From Latrodectus hesperus (taxonomy: Eukaryota > Arthropoda > Arachnida > Araneae > Theridiidae), in the NCBI GenBank assembly GCA_037975125.1, contig CM075854.1:68275761-68339760 (forward strand): DNA of 64,000 nt. The letters run 5' to 3'. A program made the position numbers and the translations under genes. Under the pieces are notes generated by a model. That model did not search any database and was not told the DNA's origin. It saw only the letters and a program-made list of their open reading frames with translations. The stretch's first letter is position 1, and each line of letters starts with the position of its first letter. Positions 1-26,434 of this stretch are shown piece by piece.

Positions 1-281
1 TTAAGTGGAAAAGCATGATATTGATTAAAACTGCTAATAACTTCATTGTATTGTAGTTCAAATATTTATTGCTAGATATTCTTTTTACTATTAATGGAAA
101 ATGTATAGGATATGTGGCCCTAGCCCCTTGCATTCCAATGAACTTAAATCTCATTTTCAGTGAAATATTTTATGATTACTATATATAAATGATTATACTT
201 AATTTTTAATGTGTTACAGCTAAAAAATTGTGCAATTTTCTAATCTGGTATATTCTCTATTAATAAACATTTATTTTTTAG

Positions 282-14922
<14,641 letters not shown>

Positions 14923-14928
14923 TATATA

Positions 14929-14934
14929 AATAAA
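14929..14934 (+). terminator. polyadenylation signal AATAAA
   Basis: Canonical hexamer seven bases after the spinster stop codon. Such motifs are frequent in AT-rich DNA, so use is inferred from position only. Confidence 0.4.
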
Positions 14935-15112
14935 AGTGTATAACTTCTTTCAGTAACATATTTTTTACTATGCAATTATGTATGAAATAGAAATTTTAAA
15001 AAAGTTTTTGTTTTTAAAATGGAAACTTTATTTTGTTTTCTGTGCAATACACTTTATGTTGTGTGTTTTAAATCTCTAATGCAGATGTTCAAAATGAACT
15101 TGGTTATTTGAA

Positions 15113-15118
15113 AATAAA
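15113..15118 (+). terminator. polyadenylation signal AATAAA, likelier site
   Basis: Canonical hexamer about 190 bases after the stop codon, followed by a T-rich stretch and TGTT-type downstream sequence. This is the more plausible main signal for the spinster transcript. Confidence 0.5.
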
Positions 15119-15139
15119 GTTTTTCCAAAATATTTCAAA

Positions 15140-17880
15140 ACTGTTATTTTATATTCAATTCCAACATTCTTAATTACTAAGTAAGAGATTATCAGTGTTG
15201 TATTAATATCAAACAGTGACTTTCTTTATATTTTGTGTAATTTATAAGCTGTTTTTTTTTTTTTGATTATTCCTACCTTTAGACCATGTCATACAAGTTA
15301 ATCAGCTGATCACAATTCTTTTTCTTGTATTTTAACAATATTTATGCTCAAAATTTGCACGGTTATTTTATCTAAACAACTGTGTTATGATTTCTGTCCA
15401 AGTGTTATATATTAAAAGGGATTTTACCAAAGATTTTCTTAAAAGTTGGGTAAAATTTAGGTAAAGTGCAATTAAAAATATTTACAGAGTAGTTAAAGTA
15501 GGATAGTGAACAGTCAAACTAGTTAAATCTAGTATTGTAACCTACGTATTCAAGTAATATGTAACTTACGTTTTTTTTTGTATTTAAAGTTGTCTATCTT
15601 ATTGATTAATTACATTGATATACTTTTAAAAGTTTCTTGTGTAATGCTTTCATCTATGAAATTTTATCTTCGCTATATAAATTTCGTATTATCTACATAA
15701 AATATGTAGATGCAAATTTAAAACCCAGCACTCCATTTACATTTTTCCTACATTTCACATTGAATATTTATACTAAATGTGAGTGGACTATTAAATCTAT
15801 AGTAGGAATAATTTGAGGAATATGTACAGCCATTTTAGTTTTGCAATAGTTGGTGTTGCTTTTTTAAGTAGTTTGTAGAAAGTGTTTCTGTATGTTAATG
15901 TCTCAGTTTTATTTACGTTCTAATACAAATGTACTATAAATGTATTCCATTTAATTTTGGATAATATTTTGAAGATTGTTTTTAGTGTTCTCTTTTTTTA
16001 TAAATATTTTTAGTCTACATTAAATAAAATTGTTGTGTTCATAGGAATCTTGTGTACACACTCACAATTTGTTAGTGTTTCATGAATTTCAAATTTGTAT
16101 TTAAATCTGGCCCAATTTGCTCATAATCATCTTGTGCCATTAAAATTCACGAATCTATTAATCAGTTAATCAAATTTGTATTTATATGAAATTCTGAGGA
16201 TTTTGTGTTTTTAAAAAATTGTATAATTTTTTAACTGTGTTTGTTTTATATAAATTTTATATAAAGATTTGAGTTCATGAAATTTGCTTAATGTTTTATA
16301 AAATTATTAAGATTTCTTTTATTAAGTTTTATATTAAGATTATTAAGATTTATATTAAGAAAAATATTAAGATTTCTTTATGGAAAATATTTTAAATGTA
16401 CCTTCACAAAACTGTGTTGCCTGGATCTGAGTTGGTGATGTATATCGATAGTGTACATTTAGTGCATTGTTTTTAGATCTTTGTCAGTGTCTCACTTGGT
16501 AAGCACAATTTTCATGCATTGTTGCAAATTATTCTCAATGAAAAATTTATTTTAATTGATTGACTTTGAAGTAAGTGTCAATATGAATTTTTATTAATTT
16601 ATGAGTACATTTTAATATTTAAACTTTGCAATTTTATTCTGATGTATTTTATTTCTAAACATTGATAAAGTACGAATACCATTTTTATACTACATTTATA
16701 TTGATTTTGAATCTAGCTTTATATTTACCATGAATAAAGATCATTTTTAAACTTTGGTTTTATTTTTTACTTAAGTCTCACAAACTCTTGTGAGTTATTT
16801 TTTTTACCACTTTCGTGCTATATATTCATTGAATAGTCTTAACTGCCTCATTACAGTAGTTATTTCTCTTTTATTTTATTTCCAAGACCAGTTTGTCACT
16901 ACCAATGGTTAAAAATCGCAGGTCGTTGTTCAAAATTTTCTGATTAATTTTTTCACTAGTATAACTATTTTCAATTAAAACTGCTGCTCAAAATATCCAT
17001 GGCCTTGTTATAGCTGGGATTTTTCAGGATATTATTCATAATGTTTGATTTTTTCCCCTTTATTCAGAAATAAAACAGTTGGTTATTTTTTAAATTTTCA
17101 AAAGTTTAAATACAGATTTCTATATAATGTCAGTTCCAGATCTTTTTGTTAGTTGCTTTGAAAATTGCATTTTGGAATTGAAAGAATGAGGCAAATCATT
17201 CAGAAAATCATTCAATTGCAAATATGTTCTTCACGAAAATATTAAATTCAAAATTTCATTAATTTTTTTCAGGGCAAACTAATACAAAATATTTTCTGTT
17301 TTGACAGTTGGGTTAAATTTGCACTTGTGCTGTATATGAATATAGAGGCTGTTAATGCTAAGTATTTAGACAATTTCTTCTATACAGTACTTAGAGCATA
17401 GACTTTATGGTAATGTGCTTCAAAAAATTAAAGTTCAAATATGAAAATCCTCTAACAGTAATGCATTGATTGAAATTTGAAAAGTTTCACCAGGAAAATA
17501 AACCAGAAATTTCGCTATTAGGAAACGAGTTTCAAATTCCAATTTTTTTCAGAAATTATAAACTTAATACCTCTGGGGCTTGGAAACATTTTGTTTTCAT
17601 TAATTAAAACGTTTCTAGAGCTAAACTAGCCAACAGTTTTCTAACTCACCGCTGGTAATGAATTTACTATTCTGGGGTATTGTGCAAGATAAAAACAGTA
17701 GCGACAATAATCTGATAATGATTATTAAAGCTATTTCCGAAGAATTAAGATGGAAAGAACTATAAAATTTAAGTCTTCTCGCTGCAACATTAATCTAAAA
17801 TTGTTTTCACTTTGACATAAAACATTCTCTTGCACAAACTGCAGTAAAATTATCTTCTATCCAGATAAATTAACATCTGA
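15140..17880. other. AT-rich sequence downstream of spinster, no gene seen
   Basis: No open frame of note, no transposon motif, no RNA gene. Short direct repeats of ttaagatt occur at 16,300-16,380. May include longer 3' UTR forms in its first 1.6 kb. Confidence 0.6.
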
Positions 17881-17899
17881 TTATTCTCGAAAATCTCTC

Positions 17900-18220
17900 T
17901 CAGCCATATCCGTCCAGACAAGGAATCTCTGTAGCCATTTTTAAGCCTTGTCACGGCCTTCAAATAGGATGGGTAAACCCCTTAACTGGCTATAAAAAGT
18001 TAATTCGCACAAAACTTCTTGTGCATTAACCAGCTATCCTGAGACTCGTGGAAGAGGCAACCAGCTTCACTGCAAAGCTTCCAGTTCAACCCCCAGATTT
18101 GATAGATTGCTGTGAAATCGGGCCTTGGAAATTCGCTGGCTGAACGGTCACAGCTCATGTAACTAATGTGAGCGTTTACTCGAAAATAATGGGAAACCTG
18201 TTTTTTCAAGGGAAGGTACG
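17900..18220. repeat. GC-richer segment, unidentified repeat candidate
   Basis: Clearly richer in G and C than flanking DNA, with sequence such as gggttgaactggaagctttg on the - strand. A 69-codon open frame (18000-18209, -) has no known domain. Probably part of an old transposable element; identity unknown. Confidence 0.35.
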
Positions 18221-18484
18221 ATTATAAATGGTTTTAATTGCACTACATTTTTCTACTTTCGACATTTCGGTTTTCATTGCAGATGTGTATATCACTTTGA
18301 TTGTACTTATTTTAAAATATATATATGTTAAATGTTGGTCACAATTTAGGTTAATTTCAATATCTCCCACATTAAAATGTCTAAAAAAAATTTAAAAAAA
18401 AAATTGGTAATCTTAATACTTTATTATTAACAATATTCTAATAATTATTTACAAAATATTTTAATTCACAAAGTAAGCTAAAAT

Positions 18485-18780
18485 GTGTTTGTTTCTTCCG
18501 GTGATATAGGCCGCTGGATTTCTCTGTAAATCAATCGGCAAGATGACACTATTCTGAGTTGGTCAGGGAAAAAAAAGCGGGTATACATCTCCTTGTGAAT
18601 TAAGAACTTTTGTACTCTTTACAAGTACTAAGGGGGGGGGGACGAACTAGCTTTGCAGTGAAAGCACATTTTAAACAAGATTCTTACAGAACCTCAGATA
18701 GTTAAGGGGTGAGGTTCGAAACCATTAATTTTTAGCTTCTATCATCTGAGATACTGTGCTCAAAATTCGGGTTCCCGAAA
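18485..18780. repeat. GC-richer segment with B-box-like motif, unidentified
   Basis: Another GC-richer block, with a G10 run at 18632-18641 and a perfect GGTTCGAAACC at 18713-18723. It shares gctttgcagtgaa with the block at 17,900-18,220 in inverted orientation. No matching A-box or cloverleaf is convincing, so I do not call a tRNA or SINE. Confidence 0.3.
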
Positions 18781-19189
18781 CAAAGTAAAAATATTCAATA
18801 TTGTAAAAAGAAATAAAATATGTCGTTACATCTTTCGTTTAAACCCCTAGTTCTTTTTTTATTGTTAGTAAATATTAAATTTAATGATTTTAAAATTTTC
18901 AAACATATACATTTTTTTATAATTTTTATGCATTGATTTACATTTTAAGATAGTTTTTAACTCTAAGTTGAAGTCTAAATTTTAGAATTAAGGATACTAA
19001 AATTTCTTTTGGACACAGAATTTCTACAGTAATACTTTTGTTACATAATTATTTTACGATACAAAACTATATAACTAACTAAAGAATTATCTTATCTGCG
19101 AATTACCCGAATAACTGAACTATATATCTGATTAATTTTAAATCTTATACATTCTGATAAAAGACTTAGCTACTAAATGTTTGCTTTTA

Positions 19190-19480
19190 AATATTATAGA
19201 TTCTGAGCTAACTATTGAATTATTAGCGCTTCAGGCTTACGAGGTTCGAAGAGCATCAGGAGGAGTTTACTATACACACTGCCCACCAAACTCCCCAGAC
19301 TTCAGTCCAATCGAAAATCTGGGGGATTACATCTATATCGCAATGTTCGCGCTATGGATCCGCGTGATTTAGCGCTGGTAGCCATGATACTGGAGTCGTC
19401 ACAGTATAATACTCCAGTTAACACTTTCTGGCACCTAAATGGCTCCACCTGCGCGTCTTGCAATAATCCGATCTACGAAG
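19190..19480 (+). pseudogene. Tc1-type transposase, C-terminal fragment
   Basis: Encodes HCPPNSPDFSPIENLGDYI, the SPDxxPIEN motif that carries the last acidic catalytic residue of DD34E Tc1 transposases, then after a frameshift RAMDPRDLALVAMILESSQ, matching the usual C-terminal region. The N-terminal DNA-binding part and the first two Asp residues are absent. A broken relic surrounded by AT-rich sequence. Confidence 0.7.
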
Positions 19481-19489
19481 CTGTTTTTC

Positions 19490-20505
19490 TTTCTTTGGTG
19501 TGATAGAGGGGATCAAATTAATGTGTCTGGACTGTGTAATATCCATTACAATAGTATAAGTATAGTCTTGATTATATTCAACGTATCAATAAGGTAGTGA
19601 ATCGGGCAGGATTTAAAGATCTTCTGATCTGTAGTCAGGCATGTGTCTTCAAATAATGTGCCAGTTATGTAGAGTTTAAATGCCGAAAACCAAACTTGCA
19701 ATTAAAAATAAATCACCATTGATATTTCATCAAAATTTCAGCTTATAACAAATAAGAGATATTTCTATTTCAGCCAATGTTGAACAATGGGAGATGGATA
19801 TTGTGCTTTTCCCTTCTGCATGCACGTATGCCGGGGTTGGTGCTTGGAAGTTTTCAGCGTTTCTCAATTGCGAAACATCAATAGGGCTCATTATCTACGA
19901 AAAGTTCTCCAAAAGAGCATGTGGGTATTTTGTCCGTTTGGTTGTGCACTACGCGGTACAAAATTATAAAAATGACACGCATTTTTAACCAAGTATACTC
20001 TTAAAGGGGTTTGTCATTATTCTTCAGTCGCACTTAACTATTCAAACAAACATTCAAGAATTACTTTTACGAGTTTAAACTTTTTGAGAAGCAATAAGAT
20101 CATCCAAGTCTCAATAACCGCAATCCATGCTTTGATTATTAATAAGTCTTTGAAAAGTATGATCAATATTTTTAAGACCAAGTCATAAAATCATGCACAT
20201 GTGCATAAAATTGGATATAAGCTGTTTACCAATTCAATGAATATTGGATCATTTCTCTTAGTTAAACCTATTTTTGAAAATATTTTATTTCAAAAGAGAT
20301 TAATTGAGAAGTCCTATATTTTTAAGACGCTAGCCAATGAATTAGTAACCCAAGATCAATTTTTCATCGAATCACCTCTTGCACGAATAACATCTCAAAT
20401 TCGTTTGAGTGTCGGGTTTGCCTGCTTCTGAAGTCCATTTATGTTCAGAAAATACCATGCACTGACTTAGCTTTTTAGATCTTGTAAATTAGATGAAAGA
20501 GGAGA
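19490..20505. other. unassigned sequence between transposon relics
   Basis: A moderately GC-rich patch (19,775-19,970) is open in two + frames without recognisable domains; the rest is AT-rich. Likely old transposon or intergenic DNA. Confidence 0.4.
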
Positions 20506-20509
20506 GCCG

Positions 20510-21210
20510 ATCTTGTAAATTAGAAGTTGTGGATGCGTCTTAATATCATATCAAATTTTCTGTGGGCTAAGATCCTGCCTTGGAGTTGGCCTAAGAAGAT
20601 ATAAGTTAGATATATGTTCAGCAAGAGCAAATTTTGAAACATTCTGCTGTGATGTATAGTTGCATTATCGTCTATGAAATATCCAGCGCCATCAGAGTAT
20701 GCAGTATTACAAGGTGTACTTGATTTTCCAGTATATTTAAATATCTCGTAGTTCTTTGTTTACCCTTGAGAAATATCAGGGCACTACTTATATTCCAGAA
20801 CAACATGCCCCACACCATGATACTTCCATCAGTCCTTTGGGCACAGTGGAAGTGCCATGGAAGTTGAGTTCGTGGTTTAGTGGGTCCCGCCATATTCGAA
20901 GTCTTAAATCAATGCAAACAATTCATCCGAAGATATTGCCTGTTTCCAACTCTCAAAAGTGTCGTCTTCTTTCCCGACAGAGCTGCATAGGAATTTTAGC
21001 AATTTCATGCAGAAATGTATGGTTTTATCTCAGGTATCGGATAAAGCATTCGTATCGTCTGTAATTCTAAGCACATTTCGAGCTGAGATGAGCCGACGAT
21101 TTTTGTCAGTAGTCCTTATTCTCCCGTACAATTCTTGGTTACAACACCGATCACGCTCTTGAAAAACTGTTCCAACCGGAATTGCCGATCATTTAAAATA
21201 CAACACCAAA
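20510..21210 (-). pseudogene. Tc1-type transposase relic
   Basis: On the - strand, 20672-20893 encodes GSIMVWGMLFW, then LIFLKGKQRTTRYL, the core of a Tc1-type transposase, and just downstream in another frame GYFIDDNATIHHS, the motif with the second catalytic Asp. Upstream (about 21,000-21,120) weaker helix-turn-helix-like sequence follows. Frames change several times, so this copy cannot make an active enzyme. Family known: cut-and-paste DD34E transposons inserting at TA. Confidence 0.7.
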
Positions 21211-21466
21211 TTGGAGTTGCTAGAAATAGAAAGTGATGAAACTCAGCAAACCGAGATAGACAATAACGAGCAATAAATGATCTGTATTTCGAAATGATAT
21301 GCATAATAGAGCGAGGACAGGGTTGGGTCAGTATGTTATGCATAACTATGTGGACTTGTGCCGTGGTCTATACCTATTGGTTAACAGGTGAAAACTCCTC
21401 CATCAGACCGTAACCCGACGGACTTAATTGAAAATTATGATCACATTGGTGGGGGGGTAAAAGCCT

Positions 21467-21494
21467 GTAGACCTACTACGCAGTAGTGGTCTAC
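21467..21494. repeat. imperfect inverted repeat (hairpin)
   Basis: gtagacctactac and gtagtggtctac pair over 12 bases with one bulged base and a 3-base loop. It lies just beyond the end of the LINE pol frame and might belong to its 3' UTR. Confidence 0.6.
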
Positions 21495-21677
21495 ATCACA
21501 GTGCAATTACAATTGATGGAACAAATAAGCGTTAACATTGAAACATTTTTTTTGAAAGAGATATAAACAGTTTTTGATTAAGTATTAATATGACTATATG
21601 TATAAATCTTAAAAGAAAAAAAATTGAGTTATATACAGTTATTCACACTTGAAGTAAAGTGTCAATCTGTTGGTAGC

Positions 21678-23350
21678 CTACTGCTCCGGCTCAGATTCGC
21701 AGTAGTTATTTGTGATTTCACTCTGCTGATGTGGTTCTTGTGGGTCTTTGCATTTTAGGAGGGATAAAAGTTTTGATAGAGTTTTATGAATTTTTCTGCG
21801 AGACAGAGTTTGATGTATGCTTCGGCTGTTTACATTGCGTTTCGTTTTAGGTAGAATTTTTTGGTTTGAGCATTGTTCAAGGTACTGTAGAGAATATCCT
21901 TCTTATCCGTAGATACAAAGTGCGGAGTTAACTTCATTAATCCTTTGGAAGTATTGCGGGTTTTCTAATCAAATGGGATCTTCGTAAGGGATGTTCCGTT
22001 ATTGGAAGATTTTTGGTTATTTCTCTTTTTTTGCGTTTTGGTCTGCTACTTCATTACCTTGCGTCCCTACGCGTGCTTTTGTCCATGCTAACTGTAGTGT
22101 TGCTGTCGCTTCTATTGAACGTAGTAGATTTTGTATTTGTGCAAGAAATGGGTTTCTGTGCTGGGGTTGAAAAGAGATAGTAGCACAGAGAGGCTGTCCG
22201 CCCAGATACATGGAAGAGGTGTTATTGATTATGGCGTGATTGGTCGTTCTTTGTTTTGCTAGTACTTCTGCTTAGTATGTTGAGTTTTCAGTCTTTATTT
22301 TTAGTTGTGTTGATAGTGGACTAAGGTCACCCCTACCCCTTCGTCTTGCTTTGAGCTTTCAGTATAGTAGTTGTAATCTGTGGGAATGTGTTTAATATCC
22401 TGGTGAATTGGTGAGGCTATTTGGGGAATGTTTCGTATGAGTAGCCTTTTGGTTCTTATTACTGGGTGCATTGAGTCTTCACATGTTCATTTTTCGTTAG
22501 TACTATCGTATATTATGTTTCCTATTGTAAGGTTTTATTGAAGTTGGAGGATTTTTATGTCTTTTTCTATTGTTAGGTGTAGGGGGATTCCTGCTAGTAT
22601 TCCTAGTGCCGAAGTTGGTGACGTTTTGAAGTCTCTTGTGATTAAAAAGAGGAAATATCGTTGTATGCTTCTAGGATATTAATTTTCCTTTTTGTCATGG
22701 GAAATGCCCATGAGGAGCAGCCATATACAGCTATCTTTTCTATTACTGTGTTGTAGATACTTTTGGCTATTTTTGCCTTGACTCCCCAGCTTTGATTGAT
22801 CATTGAACGAATTCTCTGGGAAATTGGGATGATTTTAGATTTTACGAATCGTAGATGTGGCAGAAAGGATAGTTTATTGTCCAGAATTATGCCTATATAA
22901 GTAATTTGTTTAACGTGTTTGAGATTTTTCTGGTTGAGCGAAACTTTTGGGTTAAATTTGAGTGAGCGGTTCTTTTTGCGTATATAGAATCATGGCTATT
23001 GATTTTGTTGCGGAAAGTGTTAATTTTAACTTCTCACATATTGCAGAGAAGATGTTAAGCGAGGTGTTACGATTCCGTTTATTCGGTTGCGCCACTTATT
23101 ACTAATAGTGTATCGTCTGCAAAGGTAACTATTTCTGTGTGTATTGGCCAATTTTGTTTTAGTAATTAATTATAATAAATGATTCACAATGTGGGTTTAC
23201 CAGTCAGATTGGACAACAATGTGGACAACCTCGTGTGTGATTGATGCTAACCATCCCAGCATCTCCTATTATTTGAAGCATGCGGTTTTTTAGGTAGCTA
23301 AAGATACTGTCTGTGAGATTTGGAGGTATTTTGCAGCTGAGTAGTGCTTG

Positions 23351-23429
<79 letters not shown>

Positions 23430-25230
23430 CTAGGTCACCAAAGGGAATCGAAGGCTTTTTCTATAGCAAAATTTTAGAGTGCAGTGCAATAATTTTTTTT
23501 TATTAGTTCGAGAGTCTTGTTGATAACATGCTCTGTGGAAAGGTTGGAACTGAAGCCATACTGTCTGTTGTGCATGATATTTTTACGAAGATAGTGCTTG
23601 ATATTTTCGAAGATTAATTTCTCGAACAGTTTTCTAGTGTGGGAAGTAGACAAATGGGTCTGTAGGATATCGCAAATTGTGGATCTTTTTGCTTTTTAGG
23701 AAGAACACTACCTGTGTTACCTAAAATGGGATTGGAAAATGAGTTAAATTAAGATATTTATTATAGAAATTTTTTTTAGGATAAATGGGGGGTTAGCTCT
23801 GTAGAGTAGTTGACAATGTTATAGTTAAATTCCATCTGATCATGGGGATTTAGAATTTGGCAGGTGTTTGATTATTTGGGAGAGTTTTTCTGTTGTGAAA
23901 GGGGGATCATAGCATGTTTCTTATTCCTGTGTGCAGGGGAGAGTCCGTAGAAGGGTTATGCTGGGGGAAGATTGCATTGAGTGAATCTTTGAGGATGCTT
24001 TTTGAGGTTTGTTGTGCGGAGGAGGTTGTGTTATTTAAAGCTTCGTACTTTGTGGGGAAGAAGGTTTTACCAGTTGCTATCTTCTGGAGTGTTCGAAATT
24101 CGTGTGTACTATTACCGCAGAAGGCTGTCCAGCTTTTGGTTTCCGCAGTAATCATTTCCATTTTATAAAGATCTTTTAATTTATATTTTTGAATCCAGTT
24201 TTCTTTTTCAATCAGTTCGGTGCATGATTTGAATCTGCATCTGAGGGCTCTTTGGTGCGAAGTGTCCTTAATTGAGGGCTTCACCATCTAAATTTAATGT
24301 CTTTGCCGGGTATTCTAAGTTCAAAGGTATTTGATGCAGTAATGTTGACAGTAGTTAAGTTGTTGAGTAAATGTATCTATAGGTTTTCCTTGGTGGCTAT
24401 GTTATTTAATTTATTTAGTTGCAGAGCGTTGGTTTTATTGCTTTTATAAATTTATTTTGATTATTAAGTAATTTAAAGCGGGTGTTGAATGCTATTGTAA
24501 TTCTTTCGCTTAAATCGAATGTCATGTAATTATGGTTTCAACAGCTAATCTCTGGTTAAACTTTCCAGTTTTGAATTTTACTGTAGACATCATTTGATGC
24601 TAGAGTTAGGTCTGGCCAGCTAGAGCCCATTGGACCTGTGAGCGTTGGTGGGCATGATATTTTGTTGGCAAGATTCAGTTGATTACTTGATATGAATTCC
24701 TTGAGATTTAGACCTCTGCTGTTTGTGGAATAACCACACATGAAGTTTTGAGAATGTAAGTCTCCGCAAATGATTATTTGGAGGCCTCTATATGTGAAAG
24801 GGTGATGATGTGTTCAGTAGGTCTTGGAGGAGAGAAAGTGGTACTTGCTGATCTTCCATGGGTGAGGCGTACACTGAAATGATAATTATTGGTTGTTGTA
24901 GATTATCTAGCTGTATTGCAACTAGATCTTTATGTGATTTTAGAATTATTGGATTGAATTTATTGATTAACCTAAAAACAGCAATAATCAGTAAAACTTA
25001 TTATTGGCTGCATATTGCTTCCAGGCTGTTAGGATGCCTGTTATGTTTTGTGTTTGTACATATGGTTCTGGGATGCAGGCTATGTCTAAGTTATTTGAGT
25101 TGAAGAACTGTGTATATTGCGCAGTGGTTGATTTACACTTTTGTAGGTTTATCTGTAATATTTGAATGGAGTTGTGATGTTGACTATTGATCATTTGGTA
25201 AAGATTATTGTTGTGAAGAGGATTGGCCAT
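21678..25230 (-). pseudogene. LINE A ORF2 (endonuclease, RT, RNase H), broken
   Basis: Begins MANPLHNNN at 25230. Endonuclease: ILQINLQKCKSTTAQ and DIACIPEPYV (24988-25230), then RGLNLKEFI and PDLTLAS (24556-24741). Linker open at 23907-24287. Reverse transcriptase: SYRPICLLP (about 23,650), RQYGFSSNLSTEH (about 23,560), [11 protein letters not shown] (about 23,450), RGCPHC (about 23,230) and the catalytic FADD at 23112-23123. RNase H: LAWTKARVGTQGNEVADQ at 22017-22211. The tail runs in one open frame to the stop at 21678. Many frameshifts and stops, plus the (TA)n array at 23353-23426 between the first Asp motif and RGCP. Not able to encode an active enzyme. Confidence 0.85.
23353..23426. 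repeat. (TA)n microsatellite inside LINE A
   Basis: About 37 TA units, uninterrupted, lying within the reverse transcriptase region of LINE A. Confidence 0.98.
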
Positions 25231-26434
25231 TATTAGTTATTATTTTGTTATAATTTAGATAATTATTGATTTTCGTATAATTTAGGTAATTGTCGAAGGC
25301 TGTATGGTGGGTTGAGTAGTTTGCGCCATTTTTATTGACTTCGTGGCAATTGAAGCCTAGAACTTTGGTGGGGCATACTTTTGTGCTTCGTAACGACCAC
25401 AATATAGATTCTTGTAAGGGCAGGGAACAGTTGTATGCTGGAAGTCTTGACAGTTGAGACAGTGTCTTACTGTGAGGAATTTTTGTATTAGATGTTTTGA
25501 CATGCCAAAAAAGATGAATCAGTGCGCTAGTGTTCTTGGCAGCTCCACTATTACGTTTAAATTGTCTGGGTTTCTTAATGAGCGTCTCAGTTGTGTGATT
25601 GAGATTCGAAAATCTTCGTTATTTAAATTTAGGTCATCCTTGAGGGTTGGTAGAATCTTTTTCTTCCGTGGTGTGTTCAGGAATGTTAAAAATGATAATT
25701 TTATGCATTGCTGGAGAATTGTTGGTTACTGAAAGTTTTTCGCTCTCCAGTGTTTTCTTTAGAGATTTTGTGTCATTAGCATTGATGCATTTTCTTTCTA
25801 TGAGGTTATTTCTATGTATGTTTTCTAAGTTCATATAGTGATTTTAATTAATTTTAGCATTTCATTTATATTTTGATTTTTTGCTTTTTTTAAAAAAAAT
25901 TAAGGAATTGGTTAGTTTGAGTACTTTGCTGTAAGAAGTTTTGATCGGTTCTGGATTGGATTGGTTATATTGGGATTCCTTTATTAAATATATAGTTTTA
26001 TTGAGTACTTCAATTTGTCTGGCCAGTTGAGGAATAATGTTGTTGAGGTTTGCAAGCTGTTTGTAGTTGCTGTTTGTTTCTTTTATGGTGGTCTGCAGTG
26101 GATTAGCAGAGATATTTTCCGATAGTTGCTGCAAAAGATTTTTTTCTTTTAATCTCAATCTTTGGAGAGATGATTTGTCTCTTATTTTAGAGTTTATGAT
26201 TTTAGTGATTTTTGTGATAATATTCATGGGAAAATCACCTTGAGATAATGATTTTGGAATGTTTGCTAATGGAGAAAATGGTTGATGGTTATCTTTTTTT
26301 GAAGGTAGGCTGTGACTAAATTGATTATTGCTGATGTCTACTGATAGGGGTGTTCTCGAGAGTCTGTTTAAAGAAATTGATTTTCTCAGTTGGTTTAAAT
26401 CTTTATCCATTTTTGTTGGGATGTAATCACACAT
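25205..26434 (-). pseudogene. LINE A ORF1 (gag-like), frameshifted
   Basis: Starts MCDYIPTKMDK at 26434 and is open for 190 codons, giving a polar Ser/Asn/Lys-rich N-terminal part with a likely coiled-coil stretch. After frameshifts it continues with KIIIFNIPEH (25634-25834) and a perfect CX2CX4HX4C zinc knuckle, CLNCQDFQHTTVPC (25420-25461). A second degraded knuckle reads CGRYEAQKYAPP, with Cys replaced by Tyr, and a third remnant reads NGANYSTHHTAF (25205-25402). Known role: RNA binding and particle formation for retrotransposition. Three or more frameshifts make it non-functional. Its end overlaps the start of ORF2 by about 26 bases. Confidence 0.8.

Larger units (their letters stand above)
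14923..15140 (+). other. probable 3' UTR of spinster
   Basis: AT-rich sequence after the stop codon with two AATAAA signals (14929 and 15113). The first is too close to the stop to be the only one used; cleavage after the second would give a UTR of about 210 bases. Further AATAAA copies near 16,023 and 16,733 could give longer forms. Confidence 0.6.
21660..26434 (-). mobile_element. Non-LTR retrotransposon (LINE) A, nearly complete and broken
   Basis: Runs on the - strand with, in order, a gag-like ORF with CCHC knuckles, an apurinic-type endonuclease, reverse transcriptase and RNase H, ending at a natural stop at 21678-21680. This order fits the R1/LOA/I-related group that carries RNase H; a finer clade is not claimed. 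Both ORFs contain frameshifts and stops, and a (TA)n array has grown inside the RT region. Sequence beyond 26,434 may be its 5' UTR; no clean end or target duplication was found. Confidence 0.85.

Noticed and set aside
16300..16380. Clustered ttaagatt repeats as a possible regulatory array
   Set aside because: Short, irregular and typical of AT-rich slippage.
18000..18209. 69-codon - strand frame with several Cys and Trp
   Set aside because: No domain, no splice partners, and it sits in a probable repeat block.
18713..18723. Perfect GGTTCGAAACC B box as a sign of a tRNA gene
   Set aside because: No A box or cloverleaf at the right distance could be made.
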